Below, one piece after another: positions 41,864 through 50,072 of a stretch of DNA of 64,000 nucleotides. Every line of letters starts with the position of its first letter. Position 1 is the first letter of the stretch. The notes under the pieces are model-generated. The model was given only the letters and a program-made list of their open reading frames with translations. It had not been told where the DNA came from and made no database searches. The stretch comes from Streptomyces sp. NBC_01214 (GTDB lineage: Bacteria; Actinomycetota; Actinomycetes; Streptomycetales; Streptomycetaceae), in the NCBI RefSeq assembly GCF_026340975.1, contig NZ_JAPEOS010000001.1, forward strand, positions 310,001-374,000, given 5' to 3'. Position numbers and translations under genes: made by a program.

Positions 41864-43911
41864 TCAGTTCCCTGGTGGTGATCATGACGCCCGGGCCCGA
41901 CCTCGTCGTGATCACCAATCTGGTGCTGAACGGCTCCCTGCGGGTGGCCACCGCCGCCGCGCTCGGCATGATCACCGCGGGGGCCGTCCAGGCCGGGCTC
42001 GGCGCGGCCGGGCTGGCCGCGCTCCTCGCGGCGAGTCCGGGGCTCTTCGCGGCCTTCCGCTGGACCGGCGCGGTCGTGCTGCTCGGCTGGGCCGTGCTCG
42101 CCCTGCGGCGGGCCACCGGCCGGGCCGGCGGCGGCACCGAGACCGCGGCCCCGGCCCCGGCCCCGGCGCCACCGCCCCGGGCCACGGTCACGGTCCCCGC
42201 GCACGCGACGGGTCGGCCGGGACAGCAAGGTGAGCGCCTCGTCCTCACCGAGCACGTTGAGGTCGAGCCGCGGCACACCGTCCCGGGCCACCAGCCCCGG
42301 CAGGGTGTCGCGGCTGGTGACGAGGACCGCACAGCCGGCCGCGCCCGGAACGAGCGGCCGGATCTGGCTCTCCTCGCGGACGTTGTCCGGCACGATCAGC
42401 ATCCGCCGGTCCGACAGCAGGGTGCGGTACAGGTTCGCGGCTTCGTCGAGGGACCGGGGGAGCTCCCCGTCGGGGACGCCCAGGGCGCGCAGGAACGAGG
42501 CGAGGGCCTCCTGCGGATGCAGCGCCCGCCGGTCGGCGTACCCGTGCAGGTCGACGTACAACTGCCCGTCCGGGAACCGTTCGCGCACCCGGTGCGCCCA
42601 GCGCACGGCCAGCGCCGTCTTGCCCACCCCGGGGAAACCGGTGACCAGCACCGCCGGGACCTGCCCGACCCGCTCGCCGGTGGGCAGGAGCAGCCGGTCC
42701 AGCCGTTTCAGCTCGGCGGTGCGGCCGACGAAGCCCGTGCTCGCGGCCGGCGTCTGGGACGGCCGGGGCCTCGCCGGGGGTGCGGCCGGCCGGACCGGGG
42801 GCGCGGCCGGCGCGTCGAACGCGGCCCACGCGGCCGCCGGTCCCGTCCGCGGCCACGGCAGTTGCTGGTGCAGGATCCGCAGGTGGGCACGGCGCAGTTC
42901 GTCACCCGGCTGGACGCCGAGCTCCCGGTCGAGTCCGCGGGCCACCTCGGAATAGGTCTTCAGGGCCTCCCGCTGCTCCCCGCAGCTCGCCAGCACCAGC
43001 ATCAGCCGCGCCTGGAGTCCCTCGTGCAGCGGTTCCTCCTCCGTGGCACCGCGCAGCGCACCCAGCACCCGCTCGGGCCGCCGCACCTGCAAGGACAGGT
43101 CCGTGTAGAGCAGCAGGCTCTCGACCCGCTGCCGGGCGGCCGCCGTGGCGGCGGGATGGTGCGGCAGCAGCGGCTCGCCGGCCAGCAGCGGGCCGCGCCA
43201 GCAGCCGTAGGCGCGTTCGGCCAGCTCGTGGGCGGCTTCCGCGTCCCCGGCCCCGTGCGCCTGCCGCGCCCGTGCCCACAGGTCCTGGAACTGGGTCAGG
43301 TCGACCTGGTCGCGCTCCAGTTCCAGGACGTAGCCCGTGTGCGTGCGCGACAGGAACGAGGGGGCCGGTGCCCCCGCCCGGCCACCGGGGAGCAGCAACA
43401 CCCGGCGCGCCTGGCTGACGTAGGTGTGCACCAGGTTCTGGTACGAACGCGGCGGGTCCTTCGGCCACAGCGCATGGGTGATCTCCCCCAGGCCGGCCGC
43501 CTCGGGGTAGCGCAGGGCGAGCAGGGCCAGCAGGCGCCGCACCTTGGCCGCGTGGACGTGGGTCTCGACACCGCGGTACCGGACGGACAGCGGGCCGAGG
43601 ATGCCGATGTGGAGCCGCTCGCTCCCCGGGCGTACGGCCTCACGCGCGGGCGGCGCCAACTGCCGCGCGGTGTCCGCGTCGAGGCCCAGCACGCGGGCCA
43701 GCAGCCGCACGGTCCGGGTCTGGGGCCGGTGCACCCGGCCGTGCTCGATGTCCCGCAGGACCCGCACGCTCACCCCGGCGCGTTCCGCCAGCTCGCGCTG
43801 CGTCAGTCCCTCCCGCCCCCGGAACGAGAGGAGCCGTTCACCGAACGACCAACTGCCGCCGCTTAAGTCTTCGTCCGCCGTCGCCGTGCCGCGGACGGGG
43901 TTCCCCATCAT
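41791..43911 (-). CDS. HTH/BTAD/NB-ARC pathway regulator, 3'-truncated, with a TTA codon
   Basis: An N-terminal XRE helix-turn-helix (about 20-80: LTQRELAERAGVSVRVLRDIEHGRV) is followed by an OmpR-type winged helix (about 105-195), a BTAD (about 200-340), a Pro-rich linker and an NB-ARC with P-loop GFPGVGKTA near residue 425. The family pattern stops after DEALTLLS (about 42225); the last ~145 codons to the stop at 41791 are antisense to the LysE remnant and the ATP-grasp 3' end, so the rest of NB-ARC and any TPR domain are lost. Codon 16 is TTA (43864-43866), giving bldA dependence. Start ATG at 43911 is tentative because no clear ribosome-binding site is seen. BTAD regulators often work without the sensor domain. 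Confidence 0.75.
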   Translation of the reverse strand: MMGNPVRGTATADEDLSGGSWSFGERLLSFRGREGLTQRELAERAGVSVRVLRDIEHGRVHRPQTRTVRLLARVLGLDADTARQLAPPAREAVRPGSERLHIGILGPLSVRYRGVETHVHAAKVRRLLALLALRYPEAAGLGEITHALWPKDPPRSYQNLVHTYVSQARRVLLLPGGRAGAPAPSFLSRTHTGYVLELERDQVDLTQFQDLWARARQAHGAGDAEAAHELAERAYGCWRGPLLAGEPLLPHHPAATAAARQRVESLLLYTDLSLQVRRPERVLGALRGATEEEPLHEGLQARLMLVLASCGEQREALKTYSEVARGLDRELGVQPGDELRRAHLRILHQQLPWPRTGPAAAWAAFDAPAAPPVRPAAPPARPRPSQTPAASTGFVGRTAELKRLDRLLLPTGERVGQVPAVLVTGFPGVGKTALAVRWAHRVRERFPDGQLYVDLHGYADRRALHPQEALASFLRALGVPDGELPRSLDEAANLYRTLLSDRRMLIVPDNVREESQIRPLVPGAAGCAVLVTSRDTLPGLVARDGVPRLDLNVLGEDEALTLLSRPTRRVRGDRDRGPGRWRRGRGRGRGLGAAAGPAGGPPQGEHGPAEQHDRAGPAEGREEPRTRREERGQPGRAEPGLDGPRGDHAERGGGGHPQGAVQHQIGDHDEVGPGRHDHHQGTDQEGGGVDRCSSMESRSSAARTAS
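41842..42190 (+). pseudogene. LysE-family amino-acid exporter, 3'-truncated and start-codon altered
   Basis: From 41842 the frame reads (I)NTAAFLISSLVVIMTPGPDL, the classic LysE/RhtB N-terminus with its MTPGPD motif, and continues through two or three helices to about residue 100 (VLALRRATG). It then degenerates into Gly/Ala/Pro-rich sequence that is the antisense of the facing regulator gene. The codon where ATG is expected is ATC at 41842, although GAGGAG stands five bases upstream in the ideal place. About half of the usual 200-residue protein is missing. Either a deletion removed the 3' ends of two convergent genes, or the assembly collapsed here. Confidence 0.75.
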
Positions 43912-44376
43912 GTCCGGAATGCGGGTGCGACAGAAAGGAAAGCAAGAAGAAAACGTCTTGTGAATCGCTTTTCCATTGCTGTGCGCAGAACGGTCGCCAC
44001 CACGCTTCCCCCGAGACCTCGCTGGATCTTGAGCAATCCGAACCGGAGCGATCAGCCGAGCGCCCACGGCTCGTCCGCAACTCTAGCTTCGCGTTGCGAC
44101 CACTGATCAAGGGGCTCGCCCCCTTTGTTCCGAACCGATCACATCGCACCCCTCGCACCTCCGACTTTCAGAATCCCGCGCATATCGGCCAGTTGGCGAG
44201 AAAGAGCCAGTCCCGCCGGGGAGCGCATGAACACGATCTCCATCACCTCCCGGGAAGATCGCGCGGACGCGTCCGATAGGCGAATGACATAAACGGAACC
44301 GAATATCGCACCGAATGCGAATGGCAGGCAAAATAAAAGAACTTTCGAGTGAGGTGCAACGTTCTCACGCGGCCCG
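43912..44376. other. Divergent intergenic region between truncated regulator and ECF sigma gene
   Basis: The 465 bases contain no convincing gene. They are notably AT-richer than the rest, especially 43920-43975 and 44285-44350 (for example AAAATAAAAGAACTTTC), which is typical of promoter regions in this genome. Both the TTA-containing regulator and the sigma factor must be transcribed from here. I cannot name exact promoter elements. The short open frames crossing it lack family signatures. Confidence 0.5.
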
Positions 44377-45054
44377 GTGTTCACAAGGAGGATGGACGAG
44401 ACGACCCTCCCCCTGACGGAGCTGCTCGCGACCGACCTGGACGACGGGTTCACCGAACTCGTGCGCACCCAGGCCGGCACCGTGCGTTCCGTCCTGCTGC
44501 GTCTCTCCGGCTCCGCGCGGGACGCCGACGACCTGGGCCAGGAAACGTTCCTGCGCGCCTACTCCGCCCTGCGCGACTACCCGCCCGAGCGCCGCGGGCA
44601 GCTCCAGCCGCGGGCCTGGCTGCTGACCATCGCCGCGAACGTGTGGCGCAACCACGTCCGCACCCTGAGCCGGCGGCCCGGCGTCGCCGACGGCATCGAG
44701 GTGACGGCCATCGAGGTCCCGGACGGCGCCCCGGGGCCGGAGCAGCTCGCGCTCGACGGGGCGCGCCGGGCCCGGCTGGTGGCCGCACTGTCCGCACTGC
44801 CGGACCACCACCGACTGCCCGTGGTCCTGCGGCACATCGGCGAGCTGAGCTACCAGGAGGTGGCCGGGATCCTGGACTGCCCGGTCGGCACGGTGAAGGC
44901 CCAGGTGTCGCGGGGGCTGGCCGCGCTGCGCGCGGAGCCCGGCCTGGCCGCCGACCGCGCGACGTACGGAGCGGCCGCAGCTGCGGCCGGGGGAACGACG
45001 GCGAAGACGACACACGAACCGGGCCGGAAGGAAAGGAAGGAGGCGACGGGATGA
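44377..45054 (+). CDS. ECF-type RNA polymerase sigma factor
   Basis: The 225-residue sigma factor has region 2 (DDGFTELVRTQ, DADDLGQETFLRAY, PRAWLLTIAANVWRNHVR) and region 4 (LSALPDHHRLPVVLRHIGELSYQEVAGILDCPVGTVKAQVSRGLAALR). A 35-residue Ala/Lys-rich tail follows. The start is uncertain: GTG at 44377, or ATG at 44392 lying almost on top of AAGGAGG. Its stop overlaps the start of the Ada-like gene (ATGA). That partner is presumably its sensor or controller, so the pair would turn on genes after DNA methylation damage. Confidence 0.87.
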   Translation: MFTRRMDETTLPLTELLATDLDDGFTELVRTQAGTVRSVLLRLSGSARDADDLGQETFLRAYSALRDYPPERRGQLQPRAWLLTIAANVWRNHVRTLSRRPGVADGIEVTAIEVPDGAPGPEQLALDGARRARLVAALSALPDHHRLPVVLRHIGELSYQEVAGILDCPVGTVKAQVSRGLAALRAEPGLAADRATYGAAAAAAGGTTAKTTHEPGRKERKEATG

Positions 45055-45827
45055 GACTGCCGGACGAGTGGGACACGTTGCGCGAGGCGGCACCCGCGGG
45101 GTTCGCGGCGCGCGTGCTGGACCGCGTCGGCGTTCCGGCGCATCGCTACGACTGCTACGTGCGGGCCGACTCCCCGGTCGGCCCCCTCTACGTCGCCCAC
45201 GGGCGGGGCGCGGTGACCGGCGCCGCCGCCACGGACTGGTACGCCGACGACCGGGCGTTCGAGGACGCCTACCGGGCCCGGACCGGGCGGTCGGCGCTCT
45301 CCGGGACCAAGCCCCCGCCGGGTCTGGCGCGGGCCCTGCGCGGCCGGGACCGGACCCTGCGCTACGCGTTCGGGCCGCTCGCCGACGAAGCGCGCGCCGT
45401 CCTGCAAGCGACCCGGGCCGTCCCGTTCGGGCAGCTCCGTCCGGCGGCCTGGCTGGCCCGCGAAGCCGGAATGCCGGGTCTCGCGCCCGAGACGGTCGTG
45501 GCGGCGGTCCGGGCCAATCCGGTCCCCGTGCTCGTACCCGCGCACCGGCTGTGCACGGACGACGGGCTCCCGGCGGACTGCGGCCTGCCGGCCGGGTTCG
45601 AACGGCGGCTGCGGGAGTGGGAGGGGGTGGACGCCGAGCGGGTGGAGCGGTTCGTGCGGGCCGGCGCCCGGTTCCTGGGCAGCGGCACCACGCGGATCTT
45701 CTGCTACCCGACGTGCGCGCACGCGCGCCGCATCACCGCCCGCCACGAGGTGCCCTTCACCTCGGCCGACGAGGCGTCCGCCGCCGGGTTCCGGGGCTGC
45801 CTCAGCTGCCGACCGGCCGTCGTCTGA
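45051..45827 (+). CDS. Ada-like methyl-phosphotriester sensor with cysteine-less MGMT domain
   Basis: The 258-residue protein reverses the usual Ada order. An N-terminal MGMT/Ogt-like domain (about 35-185) is followed by a C-terminal Ada metal-binding domain (about 200-258). In the MGMT domain the catalytic PCHR reads VLVPAHRL, so Cys is replaced by Ala and alkylguanine transfer should be impossible. In the Ada domain all four zinc cysteines are kept (FCYPTC and GCLSCRP), including the one that accepts methyl groups from DNA phosphotriesters. No AraC-type DNA-binding domain is present. It is coupled by ATGA to the ECF sigma gene. Likely a damage sensor controlling that sigma factor, but this is inference. 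Confidence 0.82.
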   Translation: MRLPDEWDTLREAAPAGFAARVLDRVGVPAHRYDCYVRADSPVGPLYVAHGRGAVTGAAATDWYADDRAFEDAYRARTGRSALSGTKPPPGLARALRGRDRTLRYAFGPLADEARAVLQATRAVPFGQLRPAAWLAREAGMPGLAPETVVAAVRANPVPVLVPAHRLCTDDGLPADCGLPAGFERRLREWEGVDAERVERFVRAGARFLGSGTTRIFCYPTCAHARRITARHEVPFTSADEASAAGFRGCLSCRPAVV

Positions 45828-45876
45828 CCGCTGACCGGCAGGCCGGTCCGGGCCGGTCCGGGCCGTCGGCGCGCGC

Positions 45877-46188
45877 TCAGCGGTCGGCGGCGATCAGGTC
45901 GAGCAGGCCGGGGAAGCGCAGGTCCAGGTCCGCGCGGCGCAGCGTGGCCGCCCGGCTGTTGCCCCGGTCCACCTGCCGCACCAGGCCCGCCTCGCGCAGG
46001 ATCCGGAAGTGGTGGGTGGTCGTCGACTTCGAGACCGGGAGGTTGAAGGAGGCGCAGGTGCGCGCCGTGCCCGCCGGCTCCCGCAGCAACGCGCTCACGA
46101 CGGCGTAGCGCAGGGGGTCGGAGAGCGCGTTCAGCACGGTCAGCAGGCTCATCTCCTCCAGCGAGGGGTGGCCGTCCTCGTCGGGCAT
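45877..46188 (-). CDS. ArsR-family winged-helix repressor
   Basis: The 103-residue protein has a winged-helix fold (LLTVLNALSDPLRYAVVSALL, then STTTHHFRILREAGLV as the recognition helix and wing). There is no obvious metal-binding Cys pair, only one Cys in ARTCASFNL. It is divergent from the MFS gene at 46305 across 116 bases, the usual layout for a local repressor of an efflux pump. The inducer is unknown. Confidence 0.87.
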   Translation of the reverse strand: MPDEDGHPSLEEMSLLTVLNALSDPLRYAVVSALLREPAGTARTCASFNLPVSKSTTTHHFRILREAGLVRQVDRGNSRAATLRRADLDLRFPGLLDLIAADR

Positions 46189-46304
46189 CGTGCCCTCCTC
46201 CCTTAGGTACGGCTTGCATCATACCTCTCCCCATGCCACCTTAAGGTTCGATCAAAACCGAACCTGGCCGCCATAGGGCCGGGCCGAGCCTGGAGTTGTG
46301 CCCA

Positions 46305-47870
46305 ATGAGTACGCAGACCACGTCGTCGGCCGCACCACCGATGCGGGCGAAAGGGCGGCCCGGGCGAACCGCCACCCTGGCCGCCGTGCTCCTCGCGGTG
46401 TTCGTCGTCCCGATGTCGATCTCCGGTACGGCCGTGGCCCTCCCCGAGATCGGTGCCGACACCCACGCCGGCCTCGCGCCCCTGCAGTGGGTGGTGAACG
46501 CCTTCAACGTGGCCTTCGCCTGCTTCACCCTCGTCTGGGGTTCCCTCGCCGACGTCATCGGCCGGGTCAAGGCCTTCGCCGCCGGCGCCGCCGTCTACGC
46601 CGCGGCCTCACTGGGCGGCGCGCTCGCCCCCGACGTGCTGTGGCTGGACGCCACCCGCGCGCTCGCCGGAACGGGCGGCGCGGCGATCTTCTCCTGCGGC
46701 GCGGCGATCATCGCGACCGTGTTCGACGGACCGGCGCGCGCCAAGGCCTTCGCCCTGTTCGGCACCGTCGCCGGCGTCGGCGTGGCGGTCGGCCCCTCAC
46801 TGGCCGGCGCTCTCGTCCAAGGCCTCGGCTGGCGCTGGGTGTTCGCGGTGCACGCCGTCGCCCTGCTCCTCGTCCTGCTCGCGGTGCCCACCATCGCCAG
46901 GGCCGTACCGGCCGACGGCGGCAGCGGAGCCCGCGTCGACGTGCCGGGCAGCGCGCTGTTCGTCATCGCCATGGTGCTGCTGACCACCGCCATCGTGCAG
47001 GGCTCGCAGTGGGGCTGGGGCAGCCCGGGCGTCCTCGGACTGTTCGCGGGCGCAGCCCTGGTCCTCGCGGTCTTCGCCGCCGTGGAGAACCGTCGGGAAC
47101 ACCCCGTGCTGGACCTGAGCCTGCTGCGCAACCGGCGTTTCGTCGGCCTGTGCCTGGTGCCGGTCGCCGCGTCCTTCGGCTTCGTCACCATGCTCACGTA
47201 CCTGCCGAGCTACCTGACCGCGGCCACCGGCCGCGACAGCGGCGCGGCCGGCCTGACCATGCTGCTGCTCACCGTGCCCGTACTGGTCTGCCCGCTGCTC
47301 GCCGCGAAGCTGGTCGCCCGCGGGGTCCCCGCGCTCGCCCTCGTCCACGTCAGCCTCGCCTGCCTGGTCGTCGGCGACCTGGCGCTCACGCTGTTCTCCC
47401 CCGACGTGACGGTCCTCGTCGTCGCCCTGCCGATGCTCGTCACCGGCGCCGGCATGGGCCTGTCGGCGGGGCTCGTCGACGGCCAGGCGCTGGAACTGGT
47501 CGACCCGGCCAGGGCGGGCATGGCGGCGGGCTTCCTCAACACCCTGCGGCTCGGCAGCGAGGCCATCGCCGTGGCGGCGTACGGATCGGCCCTCGCGACC
47601 GTGCTCCGCTCCCGCGTCGAGGACGGCATCGGCACGTACGCCGGCGCCGCGCAGGCGGACCGGGTCGCCGACCGGGCCGCGGGCGGCGACCTCGCCCGGG
47701 CCACCGAACTGTCCGGTGCGGCGGACGCCGAGGGCTTCGCCCACTTCCTGGCCGGGGCCTACGACTCCGCCTTCCACACCGTCCTGTGGGGACTCGCCGC
47801 GGTCTGCGCCGTCCTGTGCGCCGCGATCGCCGCCCTGCTGCGCGGCGGCCCCGCCAGGAGCACCGCCTGA
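46305..47870 (+). CDS. DHA2-family (14-helix) MFS drug efflux protein
   Basis: The 521-residue protein has about 14 membrane helices. It has the DHA2 features VNAFNVAFACFTLVWGSLADVIGRVKAF (motif A region) and VAGVGVAVGPSLAGALVQG (motif C). Such EmrB/QacA proteins export lipophilic drugs using protons. ATG at 46305 with GGAG nine bases upstream. Control by the divergent ArsR-like repressor is likely. It could serve cluster self-resistance or be an independent drug pump. A hairpin terminator follows. Confidence 0.88.
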   Translation: MSTQTTSSAAPPMRAKGRPGRTATLAAVLLAVFVVPMSISGTAVALPEIGADTHAGLAPLQWVVNAFNVAFACFTLVWGSLADVIGRVKAFAAGAAVYAAASLGGALAPDVLWLDATRALAGTGGAAIFSCGAAIIATVFDGPARAKAFALFGTVAGVGVAVGPSLAGALVQGLGWRWVFAVHAVALLLVLLAVPTIARAVPADGGSGARVDVPGSALFVIAMVLLTTAIVQGSQWGWGSPGVLGLFAGAALVLAVFAAVENRREHPVLDLSLLRNRRFVGLCLVPVAASFGFVTMLTYLPSYLTAATGRDSGAAGLTMLLLTVPVLVCPLLAAKLVARGVPALALVHVSLACLVVGDLALTLFSPDVTVLVVALPMLVTGAGMGLSAGLVDGQALELVDPARAGMAAGFLNTLRLGSEAIAVAAYGSALATVLRSRVEDGIGTYAGAAQADRVADRAAGGDLARATELSGAADAEGFAHFLAGAYDSAFHTVLWGLAAVCAVLCAAIAALLRGGPARSTA

Positions 47871-47891
47871 CCCCCTGCCGACGGGCATGAA

Positions 47892-47934
47892 AAATGCCCT
47901 CCGAGACTGCGTTTCCGCAGGTCGGAGGGCATTT
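47892..47934. terminator. 13-bp hairpin terminator
   Basis: AAATGCCCTCCGA (47892-47904) pairs perfectly with 47922-47934 around a 17-base loop. It stands between the efflux gene (+) and the convergent tRNA-Ala gene (-). Confidence 0.8.
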
Positions 47935-47940
47935 ATGACG

Positions 47941-48013
47941 TGGAGCCTAGGAGATTCGAACTCCTGACATCTGCCTTGCAAAGGCAGCGCTCTACCAACT
48001 GAGCTAAGGCCCC
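47941..48013 (-). tRNA. tRNA-Ala (anticodon TGC)
   Basis: Read on the minus strand, the 73 bases start GGGGCCTTAGCTCAG, have the anticodon loop CTTTGCAAG (TGC), and the T-arm GGAGTTCGAATCTCC. The acceptor stem pairs fully with one G-U. CCA is not encoded. Its 3' end faces the accessory region, the orientation used by integrating elements, but no integrase or copy of the 3' end was seen. Confidence 0.96.
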
Positions 48014-48175
48014 ATGGAAGTGGACGCACCCGTCCCGTGCGGGAGGTGTGGTCGTTCCGCAGAACAGAGTACCGGGTGTACCCCCTCATCTCGCAAAATG
48101 ATAGGGACTCCCGCCGTGCGACCACTCTCCGTAAGATGCTCGCGAGGTTCGCACCAGCGAAGGGGAGTAGTAAGA

Positions 48176-48724
48176 GTGGACGCAGTACAACAAGAGGCCA
48201 CGGCCAGAGCCAGAGAACTTCAGCGCAGTTGGTACGGGGAGCCGCTGGGAGCGCTCTTCCGCCGGCTCATAGATGACCTCGGCTTGAACCAGGCCCGCCT
48301 CGCTGCCGTCCTCGGACTGTCGGCGCCCATGCTGTCCCAGCTGATGAGCGGCCAGCGCGCCAAGATCGGGAACCCGGCCGTGGTCCAGCGCGTCCAGGCC
48401 CTCCAGGATCTCGCCGGCCAGGTGGCCGACGGAAGCGTCAGCGCGGGGGAGGCCACCGACCGGATGGACGAGATCAAGAAGACCCAGGGGGGCTCCGTCC
48501 TCAGCAACAGCGGTCAGACCACCACCAGTTCCGGCGCACCCACGGTCAAGCGGGTCGTCCGCGAGATCCAGTCGCTGCTGCGCTCGGTCTCCGCGGCCGG
48601 CGACATCATCGACGCGGCGAACACCCTCGCCCCCAGCCACCCGGAACTGGCAGAGTTCCTCCGGGTGTACGGCGCGGGCCGCACCGCCGACGCGGTCGCC
48701 CACTACGAGGCCCACCAGAACTGA
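48176..48724 (+). CDS. Conserved helix-turn-helix DNA-binding protein
   Basis: The 182-residue protein has an N-terminal helix and an XRE-type HTH at about 20-55 (LNQARLAAVLGLSAPMLSQLMSGQ), a helical middle and a C-terminal domain (about 125-182: SLLRSVSAAGDIIDAANTLAPSHPELAEFLRVYG). It starts with GTG. Together with the following kinase gene, 43 bases downstream, it occurs at this location in Streptomyces chromosomes. Its targets are unknown to me. Confidence 0.82.
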   Translation: MDAVQQEATARARELQRSWYGEPLGALFRRLIDDLGLNQARLAAVLGLSAPMLSQLMSGQRAKIGNPAVVQRVQALQDLAGQVADGSVSAGEATDRMDEIKKTQGGSVLSNSGQTTTSSGAPTVKRVVREIQSLLRSVSAAGDIIDAANTLAPSHPELAEFLRVYGAGRTADAVAHYEAHQN

Positions 48725-48767
48725 CACGCACGGGGCGGACGACGGGGGACGGGGGACGGGCACAGCG

Positions 48768-50072
48768 ATGGGTGAGGTCTTCGCCGGTCGGTACGAGCTG
48801 ATCGATCCGATCGGACGCGGTGGCGCGGGCGCCGTTTGGCGGGCCTGGGACCACCGCCGTCGACGCTACGTGGCCGCGAAGGTCCTCCTGCAGAGCGACG
48901 CCCACACGCTCCTGCGGTTCGTACGGGAGCAGGCACTACGGATCGACCATCCGCACGTACTGGCTCCGGCCAGCTGGGCGGCCGACGACGACAAGGTCCT
49001 GTTCACCATGGACCTGGTCGGCGGCGGCTCGCTCGGCCATGTGATCGGGGACTACGGGCCCCTACCGCCCCGGTTCGTGTGCGGCCTGCTCGACCAGCTC
49101 CTGTCGGGGCTCGCGGCGGTGCACGCCGAGGGCGTGGTGCACCGCGACATCAAACCGGCCAACATCCTGATGGAAGCGACCGGAACCGGGCGGCCGCACC
49201 TGCGTCTGTCCGACTTCGGCATCTCCATGCGCAAGGGCGAGCCCCGGCTGACCGAGACCGACCTCGTGGTCGGCACGCCGGGCTATTTCGCCCCCGAGCA
49301 ACTGCTGGGCGCCGAGCCCGACTTCCCCGCCGACCTCTTCGCCGTGGGGCTGGTCGCCCTGTACCTCCTCCAGGGCCGCAAGCCCGATTCCCGGGCACTG
49401 GTGGAGCACTTCTTCGCGCACGGCACCCCGGGCGCCCCCGAAGGCGTTCCCGCACCGCTCTGGGACGTCATCGCCGGTCTCCTGCAACCGGACCCCCAGA
49501 ACCGCTTCCGGACGGCCACAGGGGCGCGCAAGGCCCTTGTCGAGGCCGTGGAGCTGCTGCCGCCGCCCGCCCCGGACGAGGATCCGGTGGAGGTGTTCGA
49601 CCAACTCGGCCCGCTGCCGCCCGGATTCGGCCCGCAGGGCCCGCCGAGCACGGCGGCCACGACCCCGCGGGCTCCCGACGCCGGGGCCCCGGAGGCGGCG
49701 TCCGCCGCCTCCGTGACGGCGCCCGCGGAGCCCGTCCGGACCGACCCGCGCGGTACGGCGCGGACCGCCCCGGTGGCCCTGCCCGCGCCGCCGGCCCCGT
49801 ATCCGGCCGCTCCGTTCTCCCCTGCCTCGCCCGTCGCCCCGGCCTCCCCCGCCGTCCCGGCCCAGGTGCCCGCGTACGGGCCCTCGGAGACGGGCAGCTT
49901 CCACCTGCCGCCGCCAACCGCGCCAGCCGCACCGGCCCCCTCGGCCCCCGCCGGGGCGCCGGTCCGGGCGGGCGGCGGGATCGCCCCGCCCCCGGCGAAG
50001 GCGGTGGCCTCCCTGCTCGCCGCGGCGCTGCTGTGCTTCGCGGTCGGCGTCTGGGCCCTCACGCAGATGTAG
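48768..50072 (+). CDS. Membrane-anchored serine/threonine protein kinase
   Basis: The 434-residue protein has a kinase domain (about 1-265) with the glycine loop GRGGAGAVWRAW, catalytic HRDIKPANIL, DFG and APE-like FAPEQL. A Pro/Ala-rich linker (about 290-400) and one C-terminal membrane helix (about 412-430) follow, with no extracellular domain. It lacks PASTA repeats, unlike pknB at 2169. ATG at 48768. Its end overlaps the convergent gene at 50059 by 14 bases. Confidence 0.9.
   Translation: MGEVFAGRYELIDPIGRGGAGAVWRAWDHRRRRYVAAKVLLQSDAHTLLRFVREQALRIDHPHVLAPASWAADDDKVLFTMDLVGGGSLGHVIGDYGPLPPRFVCGLLDQLLSGLAAVHAEGVVHRDIKPANILMEATGTGRPHLRLSDFGISMRKGEPRLTETDLVVGTPGYFAPEQLLGAEPDFPADLFAVGLVALYLLQGRKPDSRALVEHFFAHGTPGAPEGVPAPLWDVIAGLLQPDPQNRFRTATGARKALVEAVELLPPPAPDEDPVEVFDQLGPLPPGFGPQGPPSTAATTPRAPDAGAPEAASAASVTAPAEPVRTDPRGTARTAPVALPAPPAPYPAAPFSPASPVAPASPAVPAQVPAYGPSETGSFHLPPPTAPAAPAPSAPAGAPVRAGGGIAPPPAKAVASLLAAALLCFAVGVWALTQM

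Noticed and set aside
40888..43866. A 992-codon open frame on the plus strand
   Set aside because: It is a chimera: antisense/out-of-frame over the ATP-grasp gene, the LysE remnant in the middle, then the antisense of the regulator. Only the LysE part shows family signatures.
44139..44480. Small minus-strand frame in the regulator/ECF gap
   Set aside because: No ribosome-binding site or family signature, and it crosses into the sigma-factor gene.
47941..48013. tRNA-Ala as an att site of an integrative element
   Set aside because: No integrase, excisionase or duplicated 3' tRNA segment was found; kept only as a hypothesis.
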